Shown here: positions 43,998 through 54,302 of the stretch, piece by piece
How the letters are laid out: every line of letters starts with the position of its first letter
Numbering within the stretch: the first letter of the stretch is position 1
DNA from: Lelliottia sp. WAP21
GTDB taxonomy: Bacteria > Pseudomonadota > Gammaproteobacteria > Enterobacterales > Enterobacteriaceae
Direction of reading: 5' to 3'
Length of the DNA: 64,000 nucleotides
NCBI RefSeq assembly: GCF_020532665.2
Contig: NZ_JAIWPG020000001.1
Location: forward strand, 124,001 to 188,000
Position numbers and translations under genes: made by a program
The notes under the pieces: model-generated
What the model was told of the DNA's origin: nothing
What the model saw: the letters and a program-made list of their open reading frames with translations, nothing else
The model's database searches: none

Positions 43998-45227
43998 ATG
44001 GCTTCATTACTCTCCAGTCAATTAACCCAACGCTTTTTTCGCTATCTGGCAATTACCAGTCAAAGCGATCCCAGGGTAAAGACCCTACCCTCCACACCCG
44101 GACAGCATCGCATGGCCGAAGAGTTAGCTAATGAGCTGAAATCATTCGGGTTAAGTGACATCGTCATAGACGAATTCGCCACCGTTACCGCCGTTAAAAA
44201 AGGCACGGTACCCGGTGCGCCGCGTATCGGTTTTATCACCCATATTGATACGGTTGACGTGGGTTTATCTCCGGAGATTCATCCACAAATATTAACTTTC
44301 ACCGGAGAAGATCTCTGTCTTAATAAAGAGAAAGCGATCTGGTTACGCGTGAATGAGCACCCGGAAATTCTGTCTTATCCCAATGAAGAGATTATTTTCA
44401 GCGACGGAACCAGCGTATTAGGCGCAGATAATAAATCGGCCGTCACGGTGGTGATGACGTTACTGGAAAATCTTACGCAAGCCGATCGCCATGGCGATAT
44501 CGTGGTGGCATTTGTACCCGATGAGGAGATTGGCCTGTGCGGGGCCAAGGCGCTGGATTTAAACCGTTTCGCTGTCGATTTCGCCTTTACCATCGACTGC
44601 TGCGAAATTGGTGAACTGGTTTACGAGAATTTCAACGCGGCGGCAGCAGAGATTCGTTTTACCGGCGTCACGGCGCATCCGATGTCCGCCAAAGGGGTAC
44701 TGGTCAACCCGTTATTGATGGCCACCGATTTTATCGGTCATTTTGATCGCCAGCAGACGCCAGAATGTACGGAAGGACGTGAAGGTTATATCTGGTTTAA
44801 CGGTATCCAGGCCGGACAAAACGAAGCCGTCCTGAAGGCCAATATCCGTGATTTTGACAAAGACAGCTTTGCTGCGCGTAAGCAGCAGATTATCGAGGTC
44901 GTGGGCAAAATTGCTGCACAATACCCCACCGCAAAGGTGGAATATCACATCGACGATACCTACAGCAATATCAGCAATGCGCTGGGTGAAGATCGACGCG
45001 CTATCGATTTGATGTTTAGCGCGATGGAATCGCTTGGTATCACGCCAAAACCGACGCCTATGCGCGGTGGCACGGACGGTGCGGCGCTGTCGGCAAAAGG
45101 GCTCTTAACCCCGAACTTCTTCACCGGCGCCCATAACTTCCACTCGAAGTTTGAGTTTTTACCGCTGTCGTCGTTCGAGGCCTCTTACCACACCGCCCTG
45201 CAAATCTGCCTGCTGGCGGCCCGTTAA
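43998..45227 (+). CDS. PepT-like tripeptide aminopeptidase (M20B)
   Basis: A 409-residue cytoplasmic metallopeptidase resembling PepT (408 residues in E. coli). The start is ATG 43998 with AAGGA upstream. Di-zinc ligands are His82 (THIDT, with Asp84), bridging Asp144 (GADNKS), Glu177 beside catalytic Glu176 (PDEEIG), Asp200 ([10 protein letters not shown]) and a C-terminal His in the GAHNFHS segment. The lid domain lies between. pepT in E. coli is at a different locus, so this is likely a paralogue. Its stop overlaps that of convergent tehB by four bases. Divergent from a peptide-binding protein gene, with which it likely works. Confidence 0.88.
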   Translation: MASLLSSQLTQRFFRYLAITSQSDPRVKTLPSTPGQHRMAEELANELKSFGLSDIVIDEFATVTAVKKGTVPGAPRIGFITHIDTVDVGLSPEIHPQILTFTGEDLCLNKEKAIWLRVNEHPEILSYPNEEIIFSDGTSVLGADNKSAVTVVMTLLENLTQADRHGDIVVAFVPDEEIGLCGAKALDLNRFAVDFAFTIDCCEIGELVYENFNAAAAEIRFTGVTAHPMSAKGVLVNPLLMATDFIGHFDRQQTPECTEGREGYIWFNGIQAGQNEAVLKANIRDFDKDSFAARKQQIIEVVGKIAAQYPTAKVEYHIDDTYSNISNALGEDRRAIDLMFSAMESLGITPKPTPMRGGTDGAALSAKGLLTPNFFTGAHNFHSKFEFLPLSSFEASYHTALQICLLAAR

Positions 45228-45820
45228 GCCGGTTTGCGGGCCAGCATCGTGGCAAAACGCAGCTTGATGCGATTGCCACTGGCGTCGGTGCGATGTAACT
45301 CACCGACGTCCTCGTTATATTTCACTAACTCCCAGCCTTCGTAGTAGTGGCTCAGTTCTCCGCTTTTGAACGCAAACGGGAAGCCGACGTTGCAGGGATA
45401 GTCGGGCGTATCCATCGCCGCAACAATCAAGTTGTACCCGCCCGGTTTGGTGCAGCGCTGCATATTAGCAATCAGGCCCGGAATGGTCTGTGCCTCAAGG
45501 AACATCATCACCACGGTCGAGAGGATAAAGTCATATTCCCCTTCAAAGCGCAGACTGTTGAGATCTTTAATCTCCGCCGTCAGGTTAACGATGCCTTCCG
45601 CCGCTTTGATACGCTCGATGTTATCAATTCCGGCCGGATTTTTATCCCACGCGGTAACATCAAATCCGTTCGCCGCAAGATACAGGCTGTTGCGCCCATT
45701 ACCGCAGCCTAAATCGAGGGTCTTACCGGGATTCATCATACCGGCGCTATAGATAACCTCAGAGTGGGTACGGGTCAGCCCGTATTTCTCGGTAAAGTAA
45801 TTCTCATCAAAGACAGTCAT
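45224..45820 (-). CDS. tehB: Tellurite methyltransferase TehB
   Basis: A 198-residue SAM-dependent methyltransferase, orthologous to E. coli TehB (197). It volatilises or detoxifies tellurite by methylation. SAM motif I is [14 protein letters not shown] (about 36-49), with [13 protein letters not shown] downstream in the active region. Its ATG overlaps the tehA stop in ATGA, so expression is coupled. As in E. coli, tehAB gives tellurite resistance mainly when overexpressed. Confidence 0.96.
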   Translation of the reverse strand: MTVFDENYFTEKYGLTRTHSEVIYSAGMMNPGKTLDLGCGNGRNSLYLAANGFDVTAWDKNPAGIDNIERIKAAEGIVNLTAEIKDLNSLRFEGEYDFILSTVVMMFLEAQTIPGLIANMQRCTKPGGYNLIVAAMDTPDYPCNVGFPFAFKSGELSHYYEGWELVKYNEDVGELHRTDASGNRIKLRFATMLARKPA

Positions 45821-46821
45821 TCTTTTTCCTTAGCGTGTGTAAGCGTGGCGATATCGGTACGAACCAGTAATTTTCCCTGCATCAGTAAGATAAACGTGCG
45901 TACCAGAAGCAGCGCGATGATGCAGTTAGTGAAAATAAACAGCGGAACGGCAATAACATGGAAGAAGCCAGATGTGCTGCTCTGCCCCAGATGCAGACCG
46001 GTGGTGGCAAGCGCGGACACTCCGAACGAAAAGCTCCAGAATGAGGCATTAAACGGCTGCGACAGAGTCCAGGGCATCAGTCGCAGCATAAACAGAAGCT
46101 GCAACAGGCCGTAGCCAAACAGCATTTTTGCAAAGGTATCGGCCTGCCCGCCATTGACGCTTAACCAGGCGCTGCAGGCCACTAAAGCGGGTGCAAGCTG
46201 GATGCCCAGCGAGGTGCGTAACGCGCCTGGCAGCTCTCCGGCGCTGCGCAGACGCTGCAAAATCACAGGTTCCAGGCTCAGCCAGGAGAACACCCCCGCC
46301 CCCAGAAAAACCAGTCCGGCATCGTGGAAACCCAACGCACCGCAGGCCATGGCACTGATAAAATTATTCGCCACGGTCGGCAGATACAAACCCGGCGTAG
46401 TGGCCTCTTGCGGATGGTTGCCACGCCATAATCCCGCGCTTTGCCAGGCGGCATATCCCAGTTGTACCACGACGCCAAAGCCGAATAGTCCCAGTGAAAT
46501 TGGCCGATACCACGGCACAAACCCGATCGCCACCAGCATCGTTGTTGCCGGGAAGAGGCTGACAAAGCTGCTCATCAGCGGATGGCGCATCTCTGCCAGC
46601 ACGCTTTGCGGAAAGCGCACCGCGCGGCTGAGATACGCCACGGAGAGCAAAAACCAGATTACGACGGCCAGCGCCACCAGGATCTCGCCAGGCCACGGGG
46701 AAACGGGCCAGAGTGTGCCGGCATATCGCCACGCGAACCCCATGCCAATCGTGCCCAGCACCATGCCAAAATAACCCGCGGGTAAGTTAAGAACCTGTTG
46801 AGAAGTGTTACGTTTATGCAT
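45817..46821 (-). CDS. tehA: Tellurite-resistance/dicarboxylate-family membrane protein TehA
   Basis: A 334-residue, ten-helix membrane protein of the TehA/SLAC1 family, similar to E. coli TehA (330). Bacterial TehA folds like the plant anion channel SLAC1. Conserved [22 protein letters not shown] starts the first helix. The ribosome site before ATG 46821 is weak. First gene of tehAB. Upstream 122 bp to the divergent ydcK are AT-rich and hold the promoters. Confidence 0.95.
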   Translation of the reverse strand: MHKRNTSQQVLNLPAGYFGMVLGTIGMGFAWRYAGTLWPVSPWPGEILVALAVVIWFLLSVAYLSRAVRFPQSVLAEMRHPLMSSFVSLFPATTMLVAIGFVPWYRPISLGLFGFGVVVQLGYAAWQSAGLWRGNHPQEATTPGLYLPTVANNFISAMACGALGFHDAGLVFLGAGVFSWLSLEPVILQRLRSAGELPGALRTSLGIQLAPALVACSAWLSVNGGQADTFAKMLFGYGLLQLLFMLRLMPWTLSQPFNASFWSFSFGVSALATTGLHLGQSSTSGFFHVIAVPLFIFTNCIIALLLVRTFILLMQGKLLVRTDIATLTHAKEKE

Positions 46822-46943
46822 TAATTTTAAATTATAAAATATATTTTAAATGCTAGTTTAAGGGGTTTCTGAATCGGTTGCCAGTACTTCGAAAGGCGTA
46901 AACTTTGCTACGTTTAACTAAGACTGCCTGACAGGATAACAAA

Positions 46944-47924
46944 ATGAAAAAATACCGACTCAGCGACGAAACGCGCCCGTATCACTGGCAACACGGCGAA
47001 ACAAAAGGCACCGCCACGTTGCGGCAGATCGTCGCAGAACATGATTTCGGGGATGTTAAAGCCGGTTGCAGAGGCGGCTGGATCGACGATGAAAACGCCC
47101 TTTCTCATGACGGACTCTGCTGGATATACGATGAAAACAGCGTGGTCTTTGAAAAAGCCCATATCTGCGATAACGCCAGGCTGACGCAGCCGTGCGTCAT
47201 TAGCCACGGAGCGCATATCTCAGAGGACAGCTGGGTCGATGGGGCACACATCAGCCACGGCGCAAGGCTTTGCGGGAACGTCACGGTCCAGCATTCCCAG
47301 GTTCGCGGCGAGTGTCAATTGTCTGGCAATGCACGCATTCTTAATGAAAGCACCATTATCGCCGCGCTCGGTATGACGCCCGATCCTGAGCAGATCCTTC
47401 GCATTTATGATAACGCCACCGTCAGCCAGTCCAGAGTGGTGCATCAGGCTCAAATTTACGGTAACGCGCTCGTGAGTTACGCCTTTATCGAGCACCGGGC
47501 GGAAGTTTTCGACAATGCCGTGATCGAAGGCAATGAGATAAATAACGTCTGGGTGTGCGATTGCGCAAAAGTCTACGGTCAGGCGCGTCTGACGGCTGGG
47601 CTTGAGGAAGATGCTATCCCTACCCTGCGCTACAGCTCACAGGTGGCGGAAAACGCCGTCGTTGAGGGAAACTGTGTGATTAAACATCACGTGCTGATTG
47701 GCGGCCATGCCTGGCTACGCGGCGGTCCCATTTTGATTGATGACAGAGTGGTGATTCAGGGACGGGCCAAAATCAGCGGCAATGTGCTGATCGAACATCG
47801 TATCGAAATTACCGATGACGCGGTAATCGCTTCAATGGAGGGTGAGTATATTCATCTGCGCGGGGAAAAAATCCTCAACGGGCAAGAACATATCACCCGC
47901 ACACCGCTGTTGGGTGCACTATAA
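46944..47924 (+). CDS. ydcK: Left-handed beta-helix protein YdcK
   Basis: A 326-residue protein, the same length as E. coli YdcK. Most of the chain (about 70-300) is irregular hexapeptide repeat of the [IV]-G-x-x-x-x type (INARLTQPCVI..., DNARL..., GNVTV...), predicting a left-handed beta-helix as in acyltransferases. No catalytic His is obvious and the function is unknown; in other annotations it is called a putative transferase. ATG at 46944 follows AGGA. Between tehA and opgD as in E. coli. Confidence 0.93.
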   Translation: MKKYRLSDETRPYHWQHGETKGTATLRQIVAEHDFGDVKAGCRGGWIDDENALSHDGLCWIYDENSVVFEKAHICDNARLTQPCVISHGAHISEDSWVDGAHISHGARLCGNVTVQHSQVRGECQLSGNARILNESTIIAALGMTPDPEQILRIYDNATVSQSRVVHQAQIYGNALVSYAFIEHRAEVFDNAVIEGNEINNVWVCDCAKVYGQARLTAGLEEDAIPTLRYSSQVAENAVVEGNCVIKHHVLIGGHAWLRGGPILIDDRVVIQGRAKISGNVLIEHRIEITDDAVIASMEGEYIHLRGEKILNGQEHITRTPLLGAL

Positions 47925-47949
47925 GACCTCTCCGTCTGGAGAGGTCTTA
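47922..47949. terminator. Shared hairpin between ydcK and opgD
   Basis: TAAGACCTCTCC and GGAGAGGTCTTA are perfect 12-base arms around GTCT; the ydcK TAA stop is the first three bases. No real U-tract on either side, but the symmetric position between convergent genes suggests a bidirectional terminator. Confidence 0.6.
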
Positions 47950-47955
47950 ACAACC

Positions 47956-49611
47956 TTAGCGCATGACGCGATCGTCAACGTACTGACGCTTGTCCGGCGC
48001 AGGCGGGAAGTACTGATACAACCAGGTCTCACTAATGGCGTCGCCCTGACAGCGCAGGAACAGGCGCATATCTACCGGATCGGTGGAGTCGTTGGTCGGA
48101 TACCAGTCGAAGAGTATGCGATAGCCATCAAAAGGTTCAACGTAGAGGATTTCTACCTGCTTCGCCTCTCCGTTCGACAGCGTGATAACCGGTTCGATGC
48201 CTTTTGGTGCAGCGGCTTTAAGATCGCCACCGATAAAATCAATCGCAAACCGTCGTGCCCAGACTTTCGGGTAGTTTTCACCCGGTGCCCAGCCTTCCGG
48301 GAAGCCACCCATACCGGTACGCGTCGCGAAGACATTGGCCAACGGCGAGCGCACAGGAGGTTTTGCGCTCCAGTAAAGACGATACTTAAAGTTCAGCTCA
48401 TCGCCGGCTTTAATCGCTTTTTCAGGCTGCCAGAAACAGACCACGTTATCCAGCGTCTCACCGGTAGTCGGAATTTCCATCAACCCAACGGTGCCTTTCC
48501 CCCACTGGTTACGCGGTTCAACCCACAGGCTTGGACGCTTGTTGTACCAGCCCATAATGTCCTGATAGTGAGAGAAATCGCGGTCAAGCTGCAACAAGCC
48601 AAATCCCTTCGGGTTTTTGTCTTCGAAGGCATTGAACTGCAGTTTCTGCGGGTTATTGAGCGGACGGCAGATCCACTCCCCGTTTCCACGCCACATCGCC
48701 AGACGGTCGGAATCGTGAATTTGCGGATGAATAGTGTCGCACATCCGACGCTCGTTATTCCCGCAGCTGAACATGCTGGTCATGGGTGAAATACCCAGCT
48801 GCTTGATATCTTTACGGGCATACAGGCGATTTTCGACGTCCATGATGACCTGCGTTTTTTCGCAATGAATCACAAACTTGTATGCCCCGGTAATGCTTGG
48901 GCTGTCGAGCAGCGCATAGACGGTAAAGGTGGTATCACCAGGCTTGACGGTCTCGAACCAGAACGAAGTAAAGTCCGGGAACTCTTCCGGCGTATCGGTG
49001 AAGGTATCCACCGCCAGCCCGCGTGCGGAAAGACCATACTGATAGGTATCATCCACCGCACGGAAGTAACTCGCGCCGAGGAAAGAGACGATGTCGCGAC
49101 GGGCCAGTTCTGGCGCTTTAAACGCGCGGAAACCGGCAAAACCTAAATCGCTCTGGCCTTCCAGCTGTCGGGTATCGACATCGGTATCCTGATAGGTAAA
49201 CAGCTCCGGGCGGAAGTGGATTTCACGCGCCTGAGACGTGGCAGCATCCACCGAGAACATACGGACGCGGCGGCGGAATCCCATCCCCATATGGAAAAAC
49301 TGTACGTCTAATTGACGATTTTCAACGTTATTCCACAGCGACTGTTTCGCGTCGTACTGAATCGCGTTGTAGGCCTGCGGCGTCATGGTCGCCAGCGTCT
49401 CAGGGAGAGGTCGCGGTGCCCCGCCCCAGGCGTTCTGGGGCAGATCCTGCGCCATGGACTGCAGCACAGAGAAATCAAAGCGGCGGCTCTGACCGTCGGC
49501 AATATCCGAATCTGCGGCGAAAGCCGCGCGGGAAAAGAGCGTCGAGAGTCCGGCCGTGCCGCTCAGTGCAGCCATTGCCATCGAACCTTGTAAAAAACGT
49601 CTGCGATTCAT
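47956..49611 (-). CDS. opgD: Glucan biosynthesis protein OpgD
   Basis: A 551-residue periplasmic protein, equal in length to E. coli OpgD (MdoD), which shapes the backbone structure of osmoregulated periplasmic glucans. The start ATG 49611 gives a twin-arginine signal, [32 protein letters not shown]. The OpgG/OpgD domain follows, e.g. [19 protein letters not shown] and [16 protein letters not shown]. coli OpgD has been reported as a beta-1,2-glucanase. A longer reading upstream would disrupt the Tat signal. Confidence 0.96.
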   Translation of the reverse strand: MNRRRFLQGSMAMAALSGTAGLSTLFSRAAFAADSDIADGQSRRFDFSVLQSMAQDLPQNAWGGAPRPLPETLATMTPQAYNAIQYDAKQSLWNNVENRQLDVQFFHMGMGFRRRVRMFSVDAATSQAREIHFRPELFTYQDTDVDTRQLEGQSDLGFAGFRAFKAPELARRDIVSFLGASYFRAVDDTYQYGLSARGLAVDTFTDTPEEFPDFTSFWFETVKPGDTTFTVYALLDSPSITGAYKFVIHCEKTQVIMDVENRLYARKDIKQLGISPMTSMFSCGNNERRMCDTIHPQIHDSDRLAMWRGNGEWICRPLNNPQKLQFNAFEDKNPKGFGLLQLDRDFSHYQDIMGWYNKRPSLWVEPRNQWGKGTVGLMEIPTTGETLDNVVCFWQPEKAIKAGDELNFKYRLYWSAKPPVRSPLANVFATRTGMGGFPEGWAPGENYPKVWARRFAIDFIGGDLKAAAPKGIEPVITLSNGEAKQVEILYVEPFDGYRILFDWYPTNDSTDPVDMRLFLRCQGDAISETWLYQYFPPAPDKRQYVDDRVMR

Positions 49612-49805
49612 GCCTGAGAATACGTCCTTATGGCTGTGTGAATGATTTTCGCGCCTGGCAAAACAACGGCAAGAAAGAACGCACAGCCTAAACAAAAATG
49701 GTTAAAAATCCAATTGTTGTGCGGCGATTATCTGAGCAAAGTGAGAAATATTTTCTGTCGAGGGGAAAGGACTGAATTGGGCGTAAAGTTACGTATAAAA
49801 GTATG

Positions 49806-49840
49806 AAAAAAGCCCCTGACGGATATGTACATCAGGGGCT
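49806..49840 (-). terminator. Terminator of the SBP-aminotransferase operon
   Basis: AGCCCCTGA (49811-49819) and TCAGGGGCT (49832-49840) pair perfectly over nine bases; the minus strand continues with six T residues. It starts 18 bp after the binding-protein stop. The remaining gap to opgD (49612-49805) should contain the opgD promoter; nothing else is apparent. Confidence 0.88.
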
Positions 49841-49857
49841 CATCAGGCGCATGAGGC

Positions 49858-50631
49858 TTATTTTACGCTGACATCGATGCCAGGAAAATATTTCTTCGCC
49901 AGCGTCTCAATGGTGCCATCAGCACGCACTTTCTCAATAGCCGCATCAAGCTGCTGCTTTGTGGCCTCATCCCCCTTGCGCAGCCCGAACCCGATCCCAC
50001 TTCCCAGGATCGTGTCATCAGAGACAGGTTTGCCAATGAAACCAAACCCTTTACCCTGCGGCTTGCTCAGGAAACCCGCCTGCCCGGCAGCGGACATCAC
50101 CAGAGAGGCGTCAATGCGGCCATTCAGCAGGTCTCCCCACGCCATGTTCTGATCTTTATAAGACACCACGGTGACACCGTGTTTCTCCCAATGCTCTTTG
50201 GCGTAGGTTTCCTGAATCGAACCCTGTAGTACGCCTATGGTTTTGCCTTTTAGCCCTTCAGGCGTGGCTTCTACCGCCGAACCGGCTTTGCCGACAAGCT
50301 GGGAAGGAATCCGGTATATAGGTTGGGTGAAATCGATACTTTTACGACGCTGCTCGGTGATATTCATGGCCGAGTTAATGGCATCGAATTTTTTCGCCAC
50401 CAGCCCCGGGATCAACGCATCAAAGGAGGTTTCGACCCAGCTGCATTTCAGGGCAGCGGCTTTGCAGATTGCGTTACCCAGCTCTACGTCGAAGCCTTCC
50501 AGTTCGCCTGACGCATTACGACTCTCAAACGGCGGATACTCCGCTTCCAGACCGTAACGCAGCTCGGTGGCAGCAAACGATGACAACGAGCACAGCAATC
50601 CCATGCCGACAACTAACGCGCGTAATTTCAT
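49858..50631 (-). CDS. Amino-acid ABC transporter periplasmic binding protein
   Basis: A 257-residue family-3 solute-binding protein of the ArgT/HisJ type. The signal peptide is about 1-20 (MKLRALVVGMGLLCSLSSFA). Then RYGLEAEYPPFESRNASGELEGFDVELGNAIC, DALIPGLVAKKFDAINSAMNITEQRRKSIDFTQP and the hinge GKTIGVLQGSIQETYAKE match polar/basic amino-acid binders. ATG at 50631 has AAGGAG. It follows an aminotransferase gene by 10 bp and ends at a terminator. No permease or ATPase accompanies it; it may share another transporter. Ligand not certain. Confidence 0.92.
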   Translation of the reverse strand: MKLRALVVGMGLLCSLSSFAATELRYGLEAEYPPFESRNASGELEGFDVELGNAICKAAALKCSWVETSFDALIPGLVAKKFDAINSAMNITEQRRKSIDFTQPIYRIPSQLVGKAGSAVEATPEGLKGKTIGVLQGSIQETYAKEHWEKHGVTVVSYKDQNMAWGDLLNGRIDASLVMSAAGQAGFLSKPQGKGFGFIGKPVSDDTILGSGIGFGLRKGDEATKQQLDAAIEKVRADGTIETLAKKYFPGIDVSVK

Positions 50632-50641
50632 GTAAAACTCC

Positions 50642-51811
50642 TTAGCGTGGTTTAACCCGACACAGGGCCTGGGCACCTGCCCGTAACGTCGCCTCATCTT
50701 TGGCGAAAGAGAGACGAATCAATTTGTTGTCCGTGCCGTCCGCGTAAAACGCCGACAGCGGGATGGTGGCAACGCCGCACTCGGTAATCAGCCGTTTAAC
50801 CATGTCGCTGTCACGCTCATCGCTGAAGTGGCTGTAATCCGCCAGCAGGAAAAAGGAGCCAGCGCTTGGCAACAGCCTGAACGGCGATTCCGTCAGCAAA
50901 TGTTGCAGCAAATCGCGTTTGCGTTGATAAAAGGCGGCCAGCGACAGCCAGGTTTGCGGGTCGGCCATATGCTCAGCAAACGCGTACTGCATAGGGGTAT
51001 CGGCAGAAAACATCAAAAATTGATGCACCTTGCAGATCTCATCCATCAGTTCAGCGGGTGCCACACAATATCCCACTCGCCAGCCGGTTACGTGATAGGT
51101 TTTTCCGAAGGATGAAATCACTACGCTGCGTTCGGCCAGCTCCGGTTGTGTCGCCATCCCGTGATGCGGCTCGCCGTCAAACACAACGTGTTCATACACT
51201 TCGTCAGACAAAATAATGATGTCAGTATTGCGCGTAATTGCCGCCAGATGGTGCAGATCCTCAGCCGAGAAGACCTGACCGCTGGGGTTATGCGGGGTAT
51301 TAACAATGATCATGCGGGTACGCGATGTCACCGCCGCGCGCACTTCATCCCAGTTCACGGCAAAATCGGGAACCGTGAGTTTAATCGCTACCGGTGTCGC
51401 GCCCTGTAAACGCACGATAGGCGCATAGCTGTCGAAAGAGGGTTCAAAGTAAATCACCTCATCCCCTGGATGCACCAGCCCGCTGATGGCTGAATAAAGT
51501 CCTTCGCTGGCGCTCGCCGTGATCAGCACTTCGTCACGGGCATCGTAGCGCGTGCCATAGAGGGTAGAGATTTTGTCCGCAATGCGCTCTTTTAAGGACT
51601 GCAGTCCGGTCATTGCCGCGTACTGATTATGGTTCTCTTCCATTGCCCGCGTCACGCCCGCAATGAGCGCCGGATCGCAGGAGAAATTCGGTGCCCCCTG
51701 AGAAAGATTGATGGCGTTATGTTGAGCAGAAAGCTGACCAATCACGGTAAAAATCGTGGTGCCAACATCAGGCAATTTAGAACGGGTATGCACCGGTGTA
51801 CGCAGAGTCAT
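50642..51811 (-). CDS. Class I/II aminotransferase, YbdL/methionine aminotransferase-like
   Basis: A 389-residue pyridoxal-phosphate enzyme similar to E. coli YbdL, a methionine and aromatic aminotransferase. It has the catalytic lysine context SSFGKTYHVTGWRVGYC, NTPHNPSGQVF and DEVYEH, and the start INLSQGAPNF of the KAT/YbdL group. The start is ATG 51811 after AAGGA; an earlier reading lacks one. The next gene is an amino-acid binding protein 10 bp downstream, suggesting a scavenging pair for the same amino acid. Divergent LysR regulator. Confidence 0.92.
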   Translation of the reverse strand: MTLRTPVHTRSKLPDVGTTIFTVIGQLSAQHNAINLSQGAPNFSCDPALIAGVTRAMEENHNQYAAMTGLQSLKERIADKISTLYGTRYDARDEVLITASASEGLYSAISGLVHPGDEVIYFEPSFDSYAPIVRLQGATPVAIKLTVPDFAVNWDEVRAAVTSRTRMIIVNTPHNPSGQVFSAEDLHHLAAITRNTDIIILSDEVYEHVVFDGEPHHGMATQPELAERSVVISSFGKTYHVTGWRVGYCVAPAELMDEICKVHQFLMFSADTPMQYAFAEHMADPQTWLSLAAFYQRKRDLLQHLLTESPFRLLPSAGSFFLLADYSHFSDERDSDMVKRLITECGVATIPLSAFYADGTDNKLIRLSFAKDEATLRAGAQALCRVKPR

Positions 51812-51868
51812 CTTCAATCCTTCTCGTGGATAATGCATAACTATTCAAACAGCATCCGGGTTGCTGCG

Positions 51869-51881
51869 ACAATCGAATTGT
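51869..51881. promoter_or_regulatory. Candidate LysR-type operator between aminotransferase and LysR genes
   Basis: ACAAT-CGA-ATTGT (51869-51881) is a perfect inverted repeat with a T-N11-A core in the 111-bp divergent spacer. The flanking GTTGCTGCG...TTGTCATAA hints at extension. Regulation by the adjacent LysR protein is inferred. Confidence 0.5.
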
Positions 51882-51922
51882 TGTCATAATAGCCATGATC
51901 AAAATGCATACCTGGAGTGTTT

Positions 51923-52765
51923 ATGTCGCGCCGTTCTTTTCCACACACTGCTGTGGACGCTTTTTTGATTACCGCACGCCACCTGAACCTGACGCACGCA
52001 GCAAAAGAGCTCTGTCTGACACAGGGCGCGGTGAGCCGTAAAATAGCCACGCTGGAAGCCTGGTTTGGTTTCCCGCTTTTTGAACGTCACGCCAGGGGAT
52101 TGAGACTCTCACCCCAGGGTAGCGCCCTGCTGCCCGATCTGCAGGCTGCGTTTAAACAGCTTCTGACCGTAGTGGATCAGGCCCGGGCGCAGCAAACCGT
52201 TGTTCGCCTGAAGGTGCCGACATGTGCCATGCGCTGGTTGGTGCCCAGATTACTGCATCTGGAGCGCGAACAGCCCGAGCTACAGATCGCGTTGACCACC
52301 ACTACCGATCACACCGTGAATTTCAAAACGGAATCCTATGACGCGGCCATCGTGTTTGGCACGCATTTGAGCGCCGGGGATTTGCTGTTTGAGGAGGCGC
52401 TGACGCCGGTGATGAACCCGTTCCGTGCCGGTTCTGCGCTGGATAAATTGACGTTTCTTCATCCGACGCGCGATAAAACGGACTGGTCATTGTGGCTGTC
52501 GAAGCAAGACGATTTTTCGCTCGCTATGCATAAAAATCAACACTTCGACACCATGGATTTAGCCATCACGGCAGCCATTCAGGGGTTAGGGGTGGCGATT
52601 GCCGACGAAACGCTGGTCGAGGAAGATGTGCGCGCCGGGCGTCTGGTGCGTCCTTACGACACGAGCGTCAAAACCGGCGCAAGCTATCGACTGATTCTGC
52701 GCGAATCTCGCGGCAAAGCCGCCGGGCTTGCCGCGTTTCGCGCATGTTTGCTTAATCAAGGCTGA
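51923..52765 (+). CDS. LysR-family transcriptional regulator
   Basis: A 280-residue regulator. The N-terminal winged helix reads FPHTAVDAFLITARHLNLTHAAKELCLTQGAVSRKIATLEAWFG, typical of the GcvA-like LysR branch. The effector domain is residues about 90-280. The ATG at 51923, with GGAG five bases upstream, is preferred to GTG 51917. Divergent from the aminotransferase-SBP operon, which it probably controls. Its 3' end overlaps the carboxylesterase gene by 14 bp tail-to-tail. Confidence 0.92.
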   Translation: MSRRSFPHTAVDAFLITARHLNLTHAAKELCLTQGAVSRKIATLEAWFGFPLFERHARGLRLSPQGSALLPDLQAAFKQLLTVVDQARAQQTVVRLKVPTCAMRWLVPRLLHLEREQPELQIALTTTTDHTVNFKTESYDAAIVFGTHLSAGDLLFEEALTPVMNPFRAGSALDKLTFLHPTRDKTDWSLWLSKQDDFSLAMHKNQHFDTMDLAITAAIQGLGVAIADETLVEEDVRAGRLVRPYDTSVKTGASYRLILRESRGKAAGLAAFRACLLNQG

Positions 52766-54260
52766 CGTGGTGCTTCATTACCCGCTTAAAGAGGCTCATA
52801 CGGGCACGCATAAACCTCTTTTCCAGCTTAAATCCTGCATGTTTATGCAAACCCAGGCGCATCAATACGTCCCGCCCTTTTTTACAGGCAGGCCATTTCA
52901 CTGGCCCTTTTAGCGCCTCACCGGAAGGGCTGGCGTGACGGGCAAATTCGACCCAGTAATCGGCAACCTGCGCGGAGAATGCCAGGTCCCGTTCGTTCAC
53001 ATACTGCCGGGAAGGCTCTACCTGACCCAGGGTATCAAACACGTACGGCACGTCGTTGCCGTGCCAGGCCCCGTGAAGGTAGGTGTCATGCTCTGCCTCT
53101 GCGACATAATCAAACCAGTACCGCCAGCAGGGAACGCCAAGGCGTTGTTGCGCCTGCATGACGACAAAACCCATGGTCGTAAAGGCCATATCGCGACAAA
53201 CTTCTCTGCCGAGAGCCTCATCCCCTTTAATCCCCGGATAGAGCAGCTTGATCAAGCCAAGACCGAACCGGCGTTCACGTCTGAGCTTTTGAATCTGATC
53301 GGCCAGATCGATACCGAATACCGACATGACGCTGGCTTCATCGCTGTTTGAACCAATCATCACCGGCACAGGATGCTGGTGGGCGGCAAAAAAGACATCC
53401 AGCATGGGAACCGGCAGCACGCAGTCCCCGGCGATGGGGGTCGGTGCAATATTGAGCGGCGCCTCCAGCGGCCACAACGCATCGGCAGGAAGGGCCCGAA
53501 GCTGTTCTGCCGTGGCATTCTTCAGGCCGAAATGGGCGGCCAGCGCCTCACCTTTTTTCAGCGCCTGCTCACGCGGCGTGTCCGGTAACGTATAACCACT
53601 TTGCACAATCGCTTTGTGAAACAGCCCCTTTGCCAGCGGCGATGCCAGCAGAGAAAGCGTACTTCGGGCACCTGCGGATTCGCCAAACAGCGTGACGTTA
53701 TTCGGGTCCCCGCCGAAGCTGGCGATATTCTCGCGAACCCACTCCAGCGCGGCGATTTGATCCAGTAACGCAAAGTTATTCACCACCCGCGGCTCTTCCC
53801 CGTCGAGTGCCGGGTGGGCAAAGAACCCCAGATGCCCCAGCCGGTAATTCAGGGTGACGATCACGACGTCGCGACGGGCCAGGGCTTTTCCGTTATAAGG
53901 GGGTAGCCCGCCCGCACCAATCGTGAAACCACCGCCGTGTAGCCAGACCATCACCGGGAGCGGAGCGGGCCGTTTAACCGGAGACCAGACGTTAAGATAG
54001 AGGCAATCTTCTGAGAACTGCCCCGGATCGCCCCCGCCTAACGTCTTGCAATATTCGCTGCTTTGCCAGCTTGAGGCTGAAAAAGCGTGAGCGTCCCGCA
54101 CGCCTTCCCAGGATTTGGGCGGCTGCGGGGACCGCCAGCGCAATGCGCCAACGGGAGGCGTGGCGAAAGGAATGCCACACCAGACATGTACGTCGTCATC
54201 GGTAAAACCGAGCAAAGCGCCCTGGCGCGTTTTAACCACAGGGGTAGAGGGATTCTGCAT
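52752..54260 (-). CDS. Type-B carboxylesterase
   Basis: A 502-residue alpha/beta hydrolase of the carboxylesterase/para-nitrobenzyl esterase family. The catalytic triad is Ser195 (FGESAGA), Glu308 (GSNSDEAS) and His400 (HGAWHGNDVPYVF), with oxyanion loop HGGGFTIGAGG and the conserved Cys71/Cys86 pair (SEDCLYLNVW). No signal peptide, so cytoplasmic. Natural substrate unknown. Solitary gene 42 bp downstream of hglS on the same strand; co-transcription possible. Not in the E. coli order. Confidence 0.93.
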   Translation of the reverse strand: MQNPSTPVVKTRQGALLGFTDDDVHVWCGIPFATPPVGALRWRSPQPPKSWEGVRDAHAFSASSWQSSEYCKTLGGGDPGQFSEDCLYLNVWSPVKRPAPLPVMVWLHGGGFTIGAGGLPPYNGKALARRDVVIVTLNYRLGHLGFFAHPALDGEEPRVVNNFALLDQIAALEWVRENIASFGGDPNNVTLFGESAGARSTLSLLASPLAKGLFHKAIVQSGYTLPDTPREQALKKGEALAAHFGLKNATAEQLRALPADALWPLEAPLNIAPTPIAGDCVLPVPMLDVFFAAHQHPVPVMIGSNSDEASVMSVFGIDLADQIQKLRRERRFGLGLIKLLYPGIKGDEALGREVCRDMAFTTMGFVVMQAQQRLGVPCWRYWFDYVAEAEHDTYLHGAWHGNDVPYVFDTLGQVEPSRQYVNERDLAFSAQVADYWVEFARHASPSGEALKGPVKWPACKKGRDVLMRLGLHKHAGFKLEKRFMRARMSLFKRVMKHHVSLD

Positions 54261-54302
54261 AACGTCCTTCTTGTTCCATCACACCCCTGCAGAATAACCT
54301 GT

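Noticed and set aside
47842..48789. 315-codon plus-strand open frame opposite opgD
   Set aside because: Antisense to a full-length conserved opgD; no ribosome site and no recognisable family.
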